64,000 bases of DNA from Pedobacter terrae (GCF_900100705.1 NZ_FNCH01000002.1:248001-312000); one strand, 5' to 3'. Shown: positions 9,281 to 17,157, numbered from the stretch's first letter. Notes: generated by a model not told the origin, from the sequence alone. Made by a program: numbers and translations.

Positions 9281-9588
9281 TATACACCGAAGAAGGCTTT
9301 AATGACCACCGATACCAGAACCAGAAAGAGGCAGGAACCGCCCCAGCTCATCAGTTCTTTGTTGATGTCCTGGTCACCTGCATTCCATTTGATGTACACG
9401 CGTACCCCACCGATCAAACCGACCACTGCACCGATGGCCAGGATCAGGGTTGAAACCGGATCAACATAGCTGGTCAGCGAAGAGGTTGCGGCATTGATGC
9501 CCGTAGAACCGCCACCTTGGGCAAAAGAAGATTGGGCCAGCAATGAAAGCATGGCAATTGCGAACAGTCTTTGATTTTTTACTGTCAT
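9280..9588 (-). CDS. traE: Conjugal transfer protein TraE (DUF4134, pilin-like)
   Basis: The 102-residue product has a signal peptide (ending SSFAQG) followed by two membrane helices with the family pattern LIGGVRVYIKWNAGDQDINK and GGSCLFLVLVSVVIKAFFG. DUF4134 proteins are small VirB2-like presumed pilus subunits. A second, related gene precedes it at 9628-9948. Confidence 0.9.
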   Translation of the reverse strand: MTVKNQRLFAIAMLSLLAQSSFAQGGGSTGINAATSSLTSYVDPVSTLILAIGAVVGLIGGVRVYIKWNAGDQDINKELMSWGGSCLFLVLVSVVIKAFFGV

Positions 9589-9627
9589 AGATTAAGAAAT
9601 TAAAAAGTGAAAAATTGAAATGGCTGA

Positions 9628-9948
9628 TTAGTGTATCCCGAATAGGGCTTTGAGAACTGTGCCCAGAATGGACAGGAACAGGCATGAAAAGAGCCAGCCC
9701 ATGACCTGGGCGTCTATATGGTGCTTGCCGGACTGCCAGTTAGCGTAAACACGCAGTCCCCCAAGCATGCCGCTGATCGCTCCCAATACGAGCACCATAT
9801 CGGATAAGCTGAAATACCAGCGGTGGACTTCGCCACTGGCGCTGTAAAACTCGCCTATCCCTGGTGGTGTTTGGCAAATGCCCAGTAAGGGCAGTCCAAA
9901 AAAAAAGACAACCGAAGTTGTCTTTTTGAGAAATGTTCCTAACTGCAT
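9628..9948 (-). CDS. Second TraE-type protein (DUF4134)
   Basis: This 106-residue paralogue of the downstream TraE has an N-terminal hydrophobic signal segment, then LGGLRVYANWQSGKHHIDAQ and FSCLFLSILGTVLKALFGIH, matching the two-helix DUF4134 pattern. It differs from the next gene in its loop after the signal (FYSASGEVHRWYFSLSD). Two TraE-type genes occur in many Bacteroidetes elements and may encode major and minor pilin-like subunits. That division of labour is inference. Confidence 0.85.
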   Translation of the reverse strand: MQLGTFLKKTTSVVFFFGLPLLGICQTPPGIGEFYSASGEVHRWYFSLSDMVLVLGAISGMLGGLRVYANWQSGKHHIDAQVMGWLFSCLFLSILGTVLKALFGIH

Positions 9949-9955
9949 TATTGCA

Positions 9956-10285
9956 TCAATAAGGAATGGTTTTGGTAAATTCGATCAGGTCTGATTGCGC
10001 AAGGGAAAAAAGCTGTTTCAAACTTACGCCCCCCGTAGCACTGATTGGGCCGGAAGAGATAGCCTGCCTGTTGTTTGGACTATGGGCCTGTAATTTTTTC
10101 TCTTCCTTTTGAACATCATTTTCAACAACAGTTTTGGGTTGATGCTCTTCGGAAAAGGTAAGTTCTTCCTGACCGGAATTTTCAGCATACATCTGTTTGG
10201 GCCTTAGCAGGTCAAGTAATATATTTATCAGGTAATAAATAAAATAAGCGACCAAAAGGTAAAGGATAAATTGGTTCCAGTTCAT
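9956..10285 (-). CDS. Small membrane-anchored transfer protein (TraC/TraD position)
   Basis: The 109-residue product has one N-terminal membrane helix (FILYLLVAYFIYYLINILLD) and a hydrophilic, low-complexity middle, then a conserved-looking end (SLKQLFSLAQSDLIEFTKTI). It overlaps the upstream DUF3408 gene by an ATGA junction and lies before the traE genes. In CTnDOT-type operons traC and traD occupy this interval. No function can be read from the sequence. Confidence 0.6.
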   Translation of the reverse strand: MNWNQFILYLLVAYFIYYLINILLDLLRPKQMYAENSGQEELTFSEEHQPKTVVENDVQKEEKKLQAHSPNNRQAISSGPISATGGVSLKQLFSLAQSDLIEFTKTIPY

Positions 10286-10647
10286 AATTCGATTGTTTTA
10301 ATGTTTTCTTTGATATATTGGATTAGTTCTGGGTGCTGGTGTAGAAAATATTGCAGGCTATAAGCGATTAGTTTATTCATGTCAATGGATTTGGCAATTT
10401 TTAGCTGCTTCAATAAGAAGACAGTTCTGTCATCAAGCCGTATCAACAGTTTTTCTTTTCCGGTCAGCTCATAGCTTAGCATGTTATCAAATAGCTTTTC
10501 CACAGATGGATCAATAGGAATTGCATTTTTTGCTGATGGTCTTTCTTTCTCGGTAGAAAGGGCTTTTGGTTGGGTGACAGGCTTGGAATTTCCGTCTTTT
10601 TTTATGGTTTCCCTTAATTCGTCTGCAAGGGTTTTAATTTCATTCAT
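10282..10647 (-). CDS. DUF3408-like protein (TraB position)
   Basis: This is a 121-residue protein from the ATG at 10647, whose ATGA overlaps the parA stop. A longer reading from 10662 is open but less likely. It has a charged N-terminal half and a C-terminal helical domain (RLDDRTVFLLKQLKIAKSID, then MNKLIAYSLQYFLHQHPELI) of the ribbon-helix-helix kind seen in DUF3408 proteins, which follow ParA in Bacteroidetes conjugative elements. It probably works with the ParA ATPase in partition or DNA processing. Confidence 0.72.
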   Translation of the reverse strand: MNEIKTLADELRETIKKDGNSKPVTQPKALSTEKERPSAKNAIPIDPSVEKLFDNMLSYELTGKEKLLIRLDDRTVFLLKQLKIAKSIDMNKLIAYSLQYFLHQHPELIQYIKENIKTIEL

Positions 10648-11279
10648 GTTTTTTCCTCCCAATCGATATATTGGTTATAAATGTGGTCAAGAACCGGAAG
10701 CACAACTGGCAATAGGATTAGGGGAGTTTGGAATGTACTTATTCGCTGAAAATCTACACGATCGGCAAGGGCTGGAGCAATAACACCAAATCGCTGAATG
10801 ACCTTTTCTATCTCCGAACGTGTTTCATATTTTACGGTATTCTTAATGCGGTTGGGAATAAAGATAAATGGAGCCCGTTCGTTGATCTTACGCAAGACCA
10901 TTGCAAAAAGGATCGTAGAATCTACTGAAAATTCATCGTATGCAAAAGGACAGATTACGACATCTGCGGCTGCAAACACTGGCAAAAGGCCGTCATCATC
11001 CATTTTGCCGGGCAGATCTATTATTATAATTTCACCTGCCCGGTTGGTAAGGGAACTATGCAGGGATGGGAAGATCTTAAGTTCAGCAGGCACGACATCA
11101 TAAAGAGGTTCATTTTCCAAAATTTTTGCCTTTTCAGCTTTTGATGATATGGATTGTTGATAGTCCATATCCAACACTGTTACCTTTCTTTTTTTGACCT
11201 GTGTAAGGTAGTTCGCAAAAAGTAGCGTGAGCGTACTCTTCCCTGCGCCCCCTTTTTGATTTCCTATTAAAATGACCAT
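10644..11279 (-). CDS. ParA family ATPase (TraA position)
   Basis: The 211-residue protein opens MVILIGNQKGGAGKSTLTLL, a deviant Walker A (KGGAGKST) of the ParA/MinD family, and has ADVVICPFAYDEFSVDST and a Walker B-like IIIIDLPGKM. ParA proteins at this place in Bacteroidetes elements (called TraA in CTnDOT) are thought to help maintain or position the element. It heads the tra operon, 39 bp downstream of the relaxase gene. Confidence 0.92.
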   Translation of the reverse strand: MVILIGNQKGGAGKSTLTLLFANYLTQVKKRKVTVLDMDYQQSISSKAEKAKILENEPLYDVVPAELKIFPSLHSSLTNRAGEIIIIDLPGKMDDDGLLPVFAAADVVICPFAYDEFSVDSTILFAMVLRKINERAPFIFIPNRIKNTVKYETRSEIEKVIQRFGVIAPALADRVDFQRISTFQTPLILLPVVLPVLDHIYNQYIDWEEKT

Positions 11280-11318
11280 AATCGTTCTGATAAGTGGGTT
11301 ATAGAATATATGTAAGTA

Positions 11319-12518
11319 TTATCTTGTATTTGTTCTTGCCTTGCGCTTGCGTTGACGGTTCCTGCCAAGAATGGCTTCATCATCAATGTCTTCAGCAAGA
11401 TCCAGGCTGATTTCTGGTAGAAAAAATGTTGCTTCATATCCACCAGTAAATGCAGGTGTTGTATCTGTATGCTCTACAGACTGCGCGGGTAAATCTTCAA
11501 TATCTCTATCGGCATCCACCGATTCTAGCATTTCGATTTTGGGTTCCTGAAGATTATTTGCGAGAAATTGTGTTGGGTCTATCAATTTTTCCAATGGCAT
11601 AAGTTCACCGCCTTTATAGACAGATTGATGTTTTCGGGAATGGTCGATTACTGTATAGCCATAAGGTGGCATACCAGGCTGACCATGGAAGAGTATCTGA
11701 AGCCCTAATTTTGCTGACAATTCCTCGGCAAGATCAGAAGTGTAGCCTGTTGGTTTGGCAATCATTCCTTTAGGTACAGGTTTTGAAACCGGAACAACGG
11801 CGGGATTGTGAATTTTACTATACTTTTCTATTATCGCCCGAAGCTGCGCCAATCTGTCAACATCCTGTTTATAGGTTTTCCTGCGAGCATCAACCAAAGC
11901 CAGGTCAACAGTTCTCTGTTGCAAGCCATACTTGGAGATTTTGTATTTATCACCATCTTGCTGCAAACTGTATCCCTGGCATTCCAAAAGCATCATAAAT
12001 TGGGGCTTTGTAGAAAAATTATAGCTTAGGGCCCTTTCTATGTCTTTATCTATCTGCTTCTTTTCGTTAAGGTCCATCAATTGGTTAAGCACTTGATAGG
12101 CCCTTATCTTTTCGTAGCTGTCATTGATCTTTTTGCCGTTTTCATCAATACGGGTAGAAACAATGTGAATGTGATTGTTGGATGTATCTTTATGGAATAC
12201 CAGCAAATAGGGCTGTTTTTCATAGCCCATTCCCTTAAGCCAATTTGTTGCAAGCTCGGTAAGCTGTTCCTTGGTATGTGATTTACCCTTACAGGATAAA
12301 ACGGCATGAAACTGGGGGTATTTAATCCTGGCACTTGTTGCAGAACGTGCTTCAAGGTAATTAACGTAATCTCTTGGTTTCAAATGTTCCAAAGCCTGTA
12401 ATGCCCCGAAGTTTTCTACCTTCATCAGTTCACCTTTGTCGCTTTCTATTTTATCGGTATTGTAGCTTATGCCACCAAATGTGGCAGATGGACGTAGTAG
12501 TTTTACGATCATAGTCAA
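11319..12518 (-). CDS. Relaxase / mobilisation nuclease
   Basis: The 399-residue protein has the metal-binding relaxase motif III HKDTSNNHIHIVSTRID (H-x-D-x4-H-x-H) near residues 109-125. The catalytic Tyr is probably one of the N-terminal ones, such as in ISYNTDKI or RDYVNYLEAR. The N-terminal domain would nick one strand at oriT and stay covalently attached. The C-terminal half is hydrophilic and unassigned. It overlaps the MobC-like gene by 4 bp, the usual relaxosome pair. Confidence 0.92.
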   Translation of the reverse strand: MTMIVKLLRPSATFGGISYNTDKIESDKGELMKVENFGALQALEHLKPRDYVNYLEARSATSARIKYPQFHAVLSCKGKSHTKEQLTELATNWLKGMGYEKQPYLLVFHKDTSNNHIHIVSTRIDENGKKINDSYEKIRAYQVLNQLMDLNEKKQIDKDIERALSYNFSTKPQFMMLLECQGYSLQQDGDKYKISKYGLQQRTVDLALVDARRKTYKQDVDRLAQLRAIIEKYSKIHNPAVVPVSKPVPKGMIAKPTGYTSDLAEELSAKLGLQILFHGQPGMPPYGYTVIDHSRKHQSVYKGGELMPLEKLIDPTQFLANNLQEPKIEMLESVDADRDIEDLPAQSVEHTDTTPAFTGGYEATFFLPEISLDLAEDIDDEAILGRNRQRKRKARTNTR

Positions 12519-12901
12519 CCTTTCATTAGCCGTATAATCTGTCGGAACAGTTTTTCAAGCTCCTGTTGAACTTCAACGTACTCCGTAAAAAGGCTGTTAA
12601 ATTCAGCCGTCACTTCATGCCCAAGCATTCCTCGTTTGTGCAGCACATTGGCATGTCTTGCCAACTGATTGATATTATTGCCGGACCGCCCCAGTTCAGC
12701 GCCGATAAGATCAAGCTGTTTCATCAGCTCTTTGGCGTTCACAAGCATCTTGGTAGAATTTTTAAGTACTCTAATACGCACAATATCCGCGCGACTTATG
12801 CCCAGTGATTTTTCCAGTTCGAGAAACTGATGAAGTTCCGGTTCGCTCAACCTCAATTCAAATCGGCGTATCTTTCGTGGGGAAAGTTCATTCTTTGCCA
12901 T
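12515..12901 (-). CDS. MobC-like relaxosome accessory protein
   Basis: This 128-residue protein is a plasmid mobilisation relaxosome protein: an N-terminal ribbon-helix-helix-like part (RRFELRLSEPELHQFLELEK), then ELGRSGNNINQLARHANVLH, the common MobC core. MobC proteins bind near oriT and help the relaxase melt the nick region. It starts 13 bp after the methyltransferase stop and overlaps the relaxase start. Confidence 0.9.
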   Translation of the reverse strand: MAKNELSPRKIRRFELRLSEPELHQFLELEKSLGISRADIVRIRVLKNSTKMLVNAKELMKQLDLIGAELGRSGNNINQLARHANVLHKRGMLGHEVTAEFNSLFTEYVEVQQELEKLFRQIIRLMKG

Positions 12902-12914
12902 GTTTCTTTTAGCT

Positions 12915-13955
12915 TTAAATTGAGCTGTCTGCTTTTTCGATGGCCCGAAAAATTTCTAAGGCAACTTGCGGAACAATTGCATTGCCGTATGCTTTTACGC
13001 TTTCGGCTCGCCATGCAGAAAAGGTAATTCCGTCCAATTCGAGGGGAAGCCCATCATTTCCGCCACAAAACGGGGGTTCAGTTGGCCATGTTTCCCAGTT
13101 GGGAATTTCGTTTTGCCAATTTGCTCTGTCGTTGGAAGCACCCGGAACAGGCGGCGCAATATCAATACTGGCATATTTTCCTCCATCACAGGATATGTTG
13201 GAGATTGTGCCTTTAGGGTATAATAGATCAGGAAGTCCGTCAATGATACCTGCCCGCCGTTTCCCTTCTCGCTTTTCCGATCTGCCAGCTCCCTGCCTTG
13301 TTCTACCTGTTTTTTTGTCATTCCCAGATTGCTTATTTCCGTAGCTGTCGGTGTGGGCAACAAACCAGACCCGGTCCCTTTGGTGTGGTGCGTTAATGGC
13401 AGCAGCCGGAATACACAAAACGATTGGCGTGCCGTCCTTAAGCTGCGGTAATACATATCCTGCACCGTTAATTTCTGAAATGATGCTGGCGATAACCCTT
13501 CGTTGGAGCCTGACAATGATACTGTCCGCCTGCTGGTCGTTGTCCTTACAAAAAAGCTCAACCGCTTTGATCTCCATTTCAGATAAACTGTCCGGTTCGA
13601 GAATGCTGAACAGTCCAGCAACATTTTCAAGAACGATCCACTTAGGTCGTGCTTCTGTAATAATTCTGCAAGCCTCTGGGAAGAGATAGCGGTCATCCGC
13701 TTTGCCCTTTCTTCTTCCTGCCTGGCTGAATGGTTGGCAGGGAAAACCTCCGCTGATGATGTCAACGCTTCCTCTAAACTGAGTTGCATCGAATTTAAAG
13801 ATGTCGTCATAATGGTAAATGTTAGGCCAGTAATATTGAAGAATGGTTTTACAAAAAGGGTTTTTCTCGCTTGAAAACACATTTTGCCAACCTGCCCATG
13901 TAGCAGCGATGTCAAAACCGCCTATGCCACTAAACAAACTCCCATGCCTAAACAT
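12915..13955 (-). CDS. DNA (cytosine-5) methyltransferase
   Basis: The 346-residue protein has the ordered C5-methyltransferase motifs: LFSGIGGFD (motif I, residues 7-15, SAM binding), GGFPCQPFSQ (motif IV, catalytic Cys73), ENVAGL (motif VI, residues 110-115), QRDRVWF (motif VIII, residues 192-198) and AYGNAIVPQVA (motif X) near the end. The target-recognition region is short. It leads an apparent operon with the mob genes, so it may modify the element to evade restriction in a new host. No cognate endonuclease is next to it. The gene contains a second long ORF in another frame at 12995-13915. Confidence 0.95.
   Translation of the reverse strand: MFRHGSLFSGIGGFDIAATWAGWQNVFSSEKNPFCKTILQYYWPNIYHYDDIFKFDATQFRGSVDIISGGFPCQPFSQAGRRKGKADDRYLFPEACRIITEARPKWIVLENVAGLFSILEPDSLSEMEIKAVELFCKDNDQQADSIIVRLQRRVIASIISEINGAGYVLPQLKDGTPIVLCIPAAAINAPHQRDRVWFVAHTDSYGNKQSGNDKKTGRTRQGAGRSEKREGKRRAGIIDGLPDLLYPKGTISNISCDGGKYASIDIAPPVPGASNDRANWQNEIPNWETWPTEPPFCGGNDGLPLELDGITFSAWRAESVKAYGNAIVPQVALEIFRAIEKADSSI
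12995..13915 (-). CDS. Overlapping 306-residue ORF nested in the methyltransferase gene
   Basis: This frame is open for 306 codons on the same strand as the methyltransferase gene and lies wholly inside it. The product does not look random. It has SGLLPTPTATE near residues 188-198 and ends LNPRFVAEMMGFPSNWTELP, combinations I recall from predicted phage and mobile-element proteins found beside cytosine methyltransferases. The rest is basic and Ser/Thr-rich with no known fold. Either it is a real overlapping gene, or the motifs are the frame-shifted image of conserved methyltransferase segments that annotation pipelines also call in other genomes. Confidence 0.4.
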   Translation of the reverse strand: MTSLLHGQVGKMCFQARKTLFVKPFFNITGLTFTIMTTSLNSMQLSLEEALTSSAEVFPANHSARQEEERAKRMTAISSQRLAELLQKHDLSGSFLKMLLDCSAFSNRTVYLKWRSKRLSFFVRTTTSRRTVSLSGSNEGLSPASFQKLTVQDMYYRSLRTARQSFCVFRLLPLTHHTKGTGSGLLPTPTATEISNLGMTKKQVEQGRELADRKSEKGNGGQVSLTDFLIYYTLKAQSPTYPVMEENMPVLILRRLFRVLPTTEQIGKTKFPTGKHGQLNPRFVAEMMGFPSNWTELPFLHGEPKA

Positions 13956-14009
13956 TGAATGCCCTTATTAAAAAATGTTTGGCATTGTGATACTCACGAG
14001 GGATAAATG

Positions 14010-14028
14010 GGCATGGCAATGCCATGCC
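14010..14028. repeat. Perfect 9-bp inverted repeat
   Basis: GGCATGGCA and TGCCATGCC are separated by one base, 55 bp upstream of the methyltransferase start. It could be an operator for the methyltransferase-mob operon or a relaxosome protein site. There is no T tract, so a terminator is unlikely. Confidence 0.6.
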
Positions 14029-14130
14029 TACTCTTAATCTAAGAGGATGGTTAGATAACATACAATGAATTTTTAGGGTTAAAAATTTGAGGGTAATTTT
14101 TTATGGCGGTTGTCTTGGCGCTTTGCAGGA

Positions 14131-14264
14131 AAAAAAGGGAGTTGCGACCTTTTTTCTTCCTTAGCCCAGCCTTTCCCCAACGGGGTTAGGCAGGCTAAGG
14201 CAAGTTCGTTTTTGTCGTCAGCCCAGGCCGAAGGCGGGCTGTACGGACAAAAACACAACTTGCC
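14131..14264. other. Tandem hairpins, candidate oriT region
   Basis: Three extended inverted repeats follow each other. The first is AAAAAAGG/CCTTTTTT (14131-14138 with 14148-14155). The second is built from TTAGCC/GGCTAA (14161-14166, 14193-14198), GCCT/AGGC and CCCC/GGGG. The third is a 66-base element built from GGCAAGTT/AACTTGCC (14199-14206, 14257-14264), TTTTTGTC/GACAAAAA (14209-14216, 14246-14253), AGCCC/GGGCT and GCC/GGC. The position upstream of the methyltransferase-MobC-relaxase operon suits an origin of transfer. The two short ORFs that cross this region look like consequences of the repeats. The nick site is not identified. Confidence 0.5.
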
Positions 14265-14339
14265 CACAACAAAACAAAAAAATACCGTTATACCGTTTTT
14301 ACTTGAAATGCACTTTTTGGTATAGCATAGGCCAATACT

Positions 14340-14689
14340 TCGTGAGCCATACAGGTGAACATGTTTAAAATTAAGTCCAGATATCTATTTAGATAACTGT
14401 ATAAATAGCTATTAATAAAATAACCCTATATCCGTATTAACATATATATAGGTATCGGCATAAAGGAATAGTTATAAATCCATATTAGCAGAAATAGGTA
14501 TAGTTGGTTGGTTATATAATCATTTATCCATACATATAGATAGTAGGCAAACAAAGCAGTGCATCAACACATATGGATATATCCAAATAACTATCTAGTT
14601 AGATTGTTAAATAAATGCTTTGATGGCTATACAATAGGCTGGGCATCTATATATCTAGCTATGCAAATAGTCTGATAGATATATAAAGA
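14340..14689. other. AT-rich non-coding stretch with many short TA-rich palindromes
   Basis: About 350 bp without an ORF, made largely of TATA, CTAT, ATAG and TAGATA words, for example ATATATATAGGTAT, CTATCTAGTTAG and CTATATATCTAGCTAT. It lies between the hairpin cluster and the Toprim-like gene. Such composition fits an easily melted origin region or a recombination target, but I see no regular iterons. Confidence 0.4.
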
Positions 14690-15673
14690 TTAACGTTTTG
14701 GGGTTGTTCCAATATTCCTTGTTGCCTGATCCTCGGACTTTTGAGCATAATTCGGCGGCTCCATTTCTTTATTTATTTTTTCGTTATAATCTTTATAGCC
14801 TTGATATTCATAAGAGCGGTCAATGGCATGGGGTATCTCGTTTATTAATTGAGCTGTACACCTTCTTCCCGGTCCATCATGGTCAAAATAAACGTCAACC
14901 ATTTGGACATCACTAAGGGGTTCAATGATTTTATCCAAAAACACTATTGAGTTTAAAACGATTACGGTAGGCATCACTTGAGGCTGTTTTTCTTTCAGCC
15001 AACTCAAAAAATCAAACGTTCCCTCAAAAAGTACCACATGATCAGGGTTTCCATTTATTACCGAAATACCTTTGGCGCCAATACTACTTTTGAAACCCTT
15101 TGCATTAGAAAATTCCCAATTGCCATATTCGTTTTGCCAGCCAATGGCGTAAAATGTCCGCTGATCTCCAGCTCCGCTTTTATGTCGGTAATAAACCTCA
15201 CTTAGATAAGGTGCTGCTACATCGAGTATGCCCCTCGATTTAAGATATTGGGTCAGTACGTAATTTGATCCTATTGGTCTGGTATTTACCAATTCAAATT
15301 TGTAGCCTTCTTCTTCCTTTTCATGCGCGTACTTTACAGGTGGTATATATTCAGGGAGCAATGAGGTATCCAGGTTACTGACTTCTTTAATCTTGTGCAG
15401 GACTTGAATAAAGGTTAATTGGGGCCAATATGCCAAACCTAACTGCACAATACCACCACCTTTAATGTTTGTTTGTCCGGGACCACCGCGATCAATCCAC
15501 TTACCACCAGCATCCCAAACCGTAAAAGAAGGGGTATCTTTTTTGGTTTCCCGAAGCATACTATGATAAAAGTGTTCCCTGCCAATCTTCCTTACGGGCT
15601 GATGGCCCAAACGGGATAAAAAATCTACAATGGAAATATTTTCCAATGTGGACATATCTAAAAACTCTGTCAT
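14690..15673 (-). CDS. Toprim-domain protein, primase-like
   Basis: This 327-residue protein resembles the primase-like proteins of Bacteroidetes conjugative elements. An N-terminal domain (SIVDFLSRLGHQPVRK, with GGGIVQLGLAYWP) is related to DnaG zinc-finger regions but lacks the usual Cys/His cluster. A Toprim domain follows, with the acidic motif VLFEGTFDFLSWL and the metal-binding DxD in VYFDHDGPG. It may prime replacement-strand synthesis after transfer. It overlaps the next gene by 4 bp (15670-15673), a paralogue. Confidence 0.85.
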   Translation of the reverse strand: MTEFLDMSTLENISIVDFLSRLGHQPVRKIGREHFYHSMLRETKKDTPSFTVWDAGGKWIDRGGPGQTNIKGGGIVQLGLAYWPQLTFIQVLHKIKEVSNLDTSLLPEYIPPVKYAHEKEEEGYKFELVNTRPIGSNYVLTQYLKSRGILDVAAPYLSEVYYRHKSGAGDQRTFYAIGWQNEYGNWEFSNAKGFKSSIGAKGISVINGNPDHVVLFEGTFDFLSWLKEKQPQVMPTVIVLNSIVFLDKIIEPLSDVQMVDVYFDHDGPGRRCTAQLINEIPHAIDRSYEYQGYKDYNEKINKEMEPPNYAQKSEDQATRNIGTTPKR

Positions 15674-16515
15674 GGCGAATTAATAATTTTAGGTGGATTT
15701 ATACCCTGAATGGCAGATAAGACCTCTGCATTCAGATGTTGTTTTCCAAAGAAAACTGCGACTTCATGAAATTTGGAAGCCCGCTTTTTTGCTGCTTCTA
15801 CAAATTCAGGGGAATTTAAAATCAATATGCTGGGGCCAAGAAGTTTATTAGCAAATTTCCAGCTCAGGTAGTCAATGTAATCTTCAAACAAGATCAGGCT
15901 GCTTTCGTTGCCAGGAATAAACGTCATTCCTTTATGCCCCAAACAGCCTGAAAAATTCTTGCCCCTAACTTCCCAGCCGCCGTTTTCATTCTGCCATCCG
16001 GCTGCAAAAAATTCCTTGCGCCTGCGTTTTTCATCTACCACATAATAATAGACTTCCTTTAAATGGCCTATTGAAATTTCCCACAATCCTTGAGACTGCA
16101 GATAAGCCGTGATTTCGACATTACAGCCAACAGGTTTAATTTCCTCAATATGATAGAAAGGTATTTTCACTGCAAGCCTTTTTCTCTGGCCATTTGTTTT
16201 TTGGATTCCAGTAGGTCGTTTTGATATCTGAAAAAATTGGCTGATTTTTTCTATTACCTGCTCTGAATTAAGATCTGGCCAATAGGCAATTCCAAAGTCT
16301 ATTATATTGCCACTTCTCTTTGTTAAACGATCATACCAGATATTTAGCTGTTCATTTACAACAAAAGCTGACTTTATTTCGGCACTTTTTAACACATTAA
16401 TATAATGATGTTCAACGCCATTTATTTTAGCTGGTTTGTACCCTAAGTGTTTTAGTAATGTACATATGGGCACTTGTTCCTTTATGGAACCTGCATTTAA
16501 AAAATTTTTCTTCAT
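15670..16515 (-). CDS. Toprim-like paralogue with a lost DxD motif
   Basis: This 281-residue protein has the same order of segments as the 14690-15673 product: LLKHLGYKPAKINGVEHHYI, IIDFGIAYWPDLNSEQVIEK, GWQNENGGWEVRGKNFSG, and LILFEDYIDYLSWKF. The metal-binding stretch is VFFGKQHLNAE where the neighbour has YFDHDGPG, so the DxD is gone while the first acidic residue is kept. It is probably non-catalytic and may be a partner of the active paralogue. The tandem order and 4-bp overlap suggest co-translation. Confidence 0.75.
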   Translation of the reverse strand: MKKNFLNAGSIKEQVPICTLLKHLGYKPAKINGVEHHYINVLKSAEIKSAFVVNEQLNIWYDRLTKRSGNIIDFGIAYWPDLNSEQVIEKISQFFQISKRPTGIQKTNGQRKRLAVKIPFYHIEEIKPVGCNVEITAYLQSQGLWEISIGHLKEVYYYVVDEKRRRKEFFAAGWQNENGGWEVRGKNFSGCLGHKGMTFIPGNESSLILFEDYIDYLSWKFANKLLGPSILILNSPEFVEAAKKRASKFHEVAVFFGKQHLNAEVLSAIQGINPPKIINSP

Positions 16516-16544
16516 GGTCTTATTTAGGATTAATGAGAAATGGT

Positions 16545-16820
16545 TTAGATGTATAGCATAGCATCTAGCGATTTTTGGATGGCTTCTACTTCAATACGGT
16601 CGATCCGCCAGGCAGCAGACTGGTTACCGTCTTTGCGTGGCGTAATTAATCCCTGATCAATCCACCTTTCAATGTTCTTTCGTCCATAGCGACGAAATGC
16701 CTCTGACTTGTTCAGATAAGGTTTGATCTTTCCGGTTCTGGAAAGCACAAGCTTGGCACCCATTTCGGCAGCATTGCGCAAGAGTATTCCTAACTGGTAA
16801 TCGGTTAATAAAATATTCAT
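16545..16820 (-). CDS. Small helix-turn-helix-like DNA-binding protein
   Basis: The 91-residue product has a conserved core LNKSEAFRRYGRKNIERWID followed by QGLITPRKDG, of the MerR/excisionase-like winged helix kind. A paralogue with the matching core (LSKAEAYRLFGRGNVDRWIN) lies at 17158-17436. It could be an excisionase/recombination directionality factor or a regulator of the Toprim operon 30 bp downstream. The family is not recognised with certainty. Confidence 0.6.
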   Translation of the reverse strand: MNILLTDYQLGILLRNAAEMGAKLVLSRTGKIKPYLNKSEAFRRYGRKNIERWIDQGLITPRKDGNQSAAWRIDRIEVEAIQKSLDAMLYI

Positions 16821-16862
16821 AAAGATTTAGCTTAAGAGAAATGGGATAGGGAATAGAAGTTC

Positions 16863-17053
16863 CTCTGGAGAACCGGCAACGGGTAACGAGCCCGCTATAA
16901 TCCGCTTTGCCGGTTTATTAATTCGGGACTACTAGCGTCGTATCCTACGATACGGGCCACTTGGGGACTATACACGATAGTTCCCTCGGCCTGCCAATGC
17001 GCTTTCAGCTATTGGTGCTTGATCCATTCCTGTAACAGGCGATATTAGCCTGT
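16863..17053. other. Hairpin-rich non-coding region, possible structured RNA
   Basis: Between the two HTH paralogues, 190 bp hold at least four stems: AACCGGCAA/TTGCCGGTT (16871-16879, 16907-16915) enclosing CGGG/CCCG, CGTATC/GATACG (16939-16944, 16949-16954), GGGGACTAT/ATAGTTCCC (16963-16971, 16977-16985, one G-U) and ACAGGC/GCCTGT (17035-17040, 17048-17053). There is no ORF. It could be a leader RNA of the gene ending at 16545, a small RNA or a DNA recognition region for recombination. The strand cannot be decided. Confidence 0.45.
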
Positions 17054-17157
17054 AAAGTAGAATAGATAACTAACCTCACTTTCGCAAAATTTCCCGGCTT
17101 TAAGGCGGGTTAATGCTTCATCCCTATACGTCAAAGACCTTTGGGAAATGAAGAAGT

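Noticed and set aside
14079-14325. Two overlapping short ORFs, one on each strand (62 and 71 codons)
   Set aside because: Both run through the tandem hairpins of the candidate oriT. Their products show no domain and mirror the inverted repeats.
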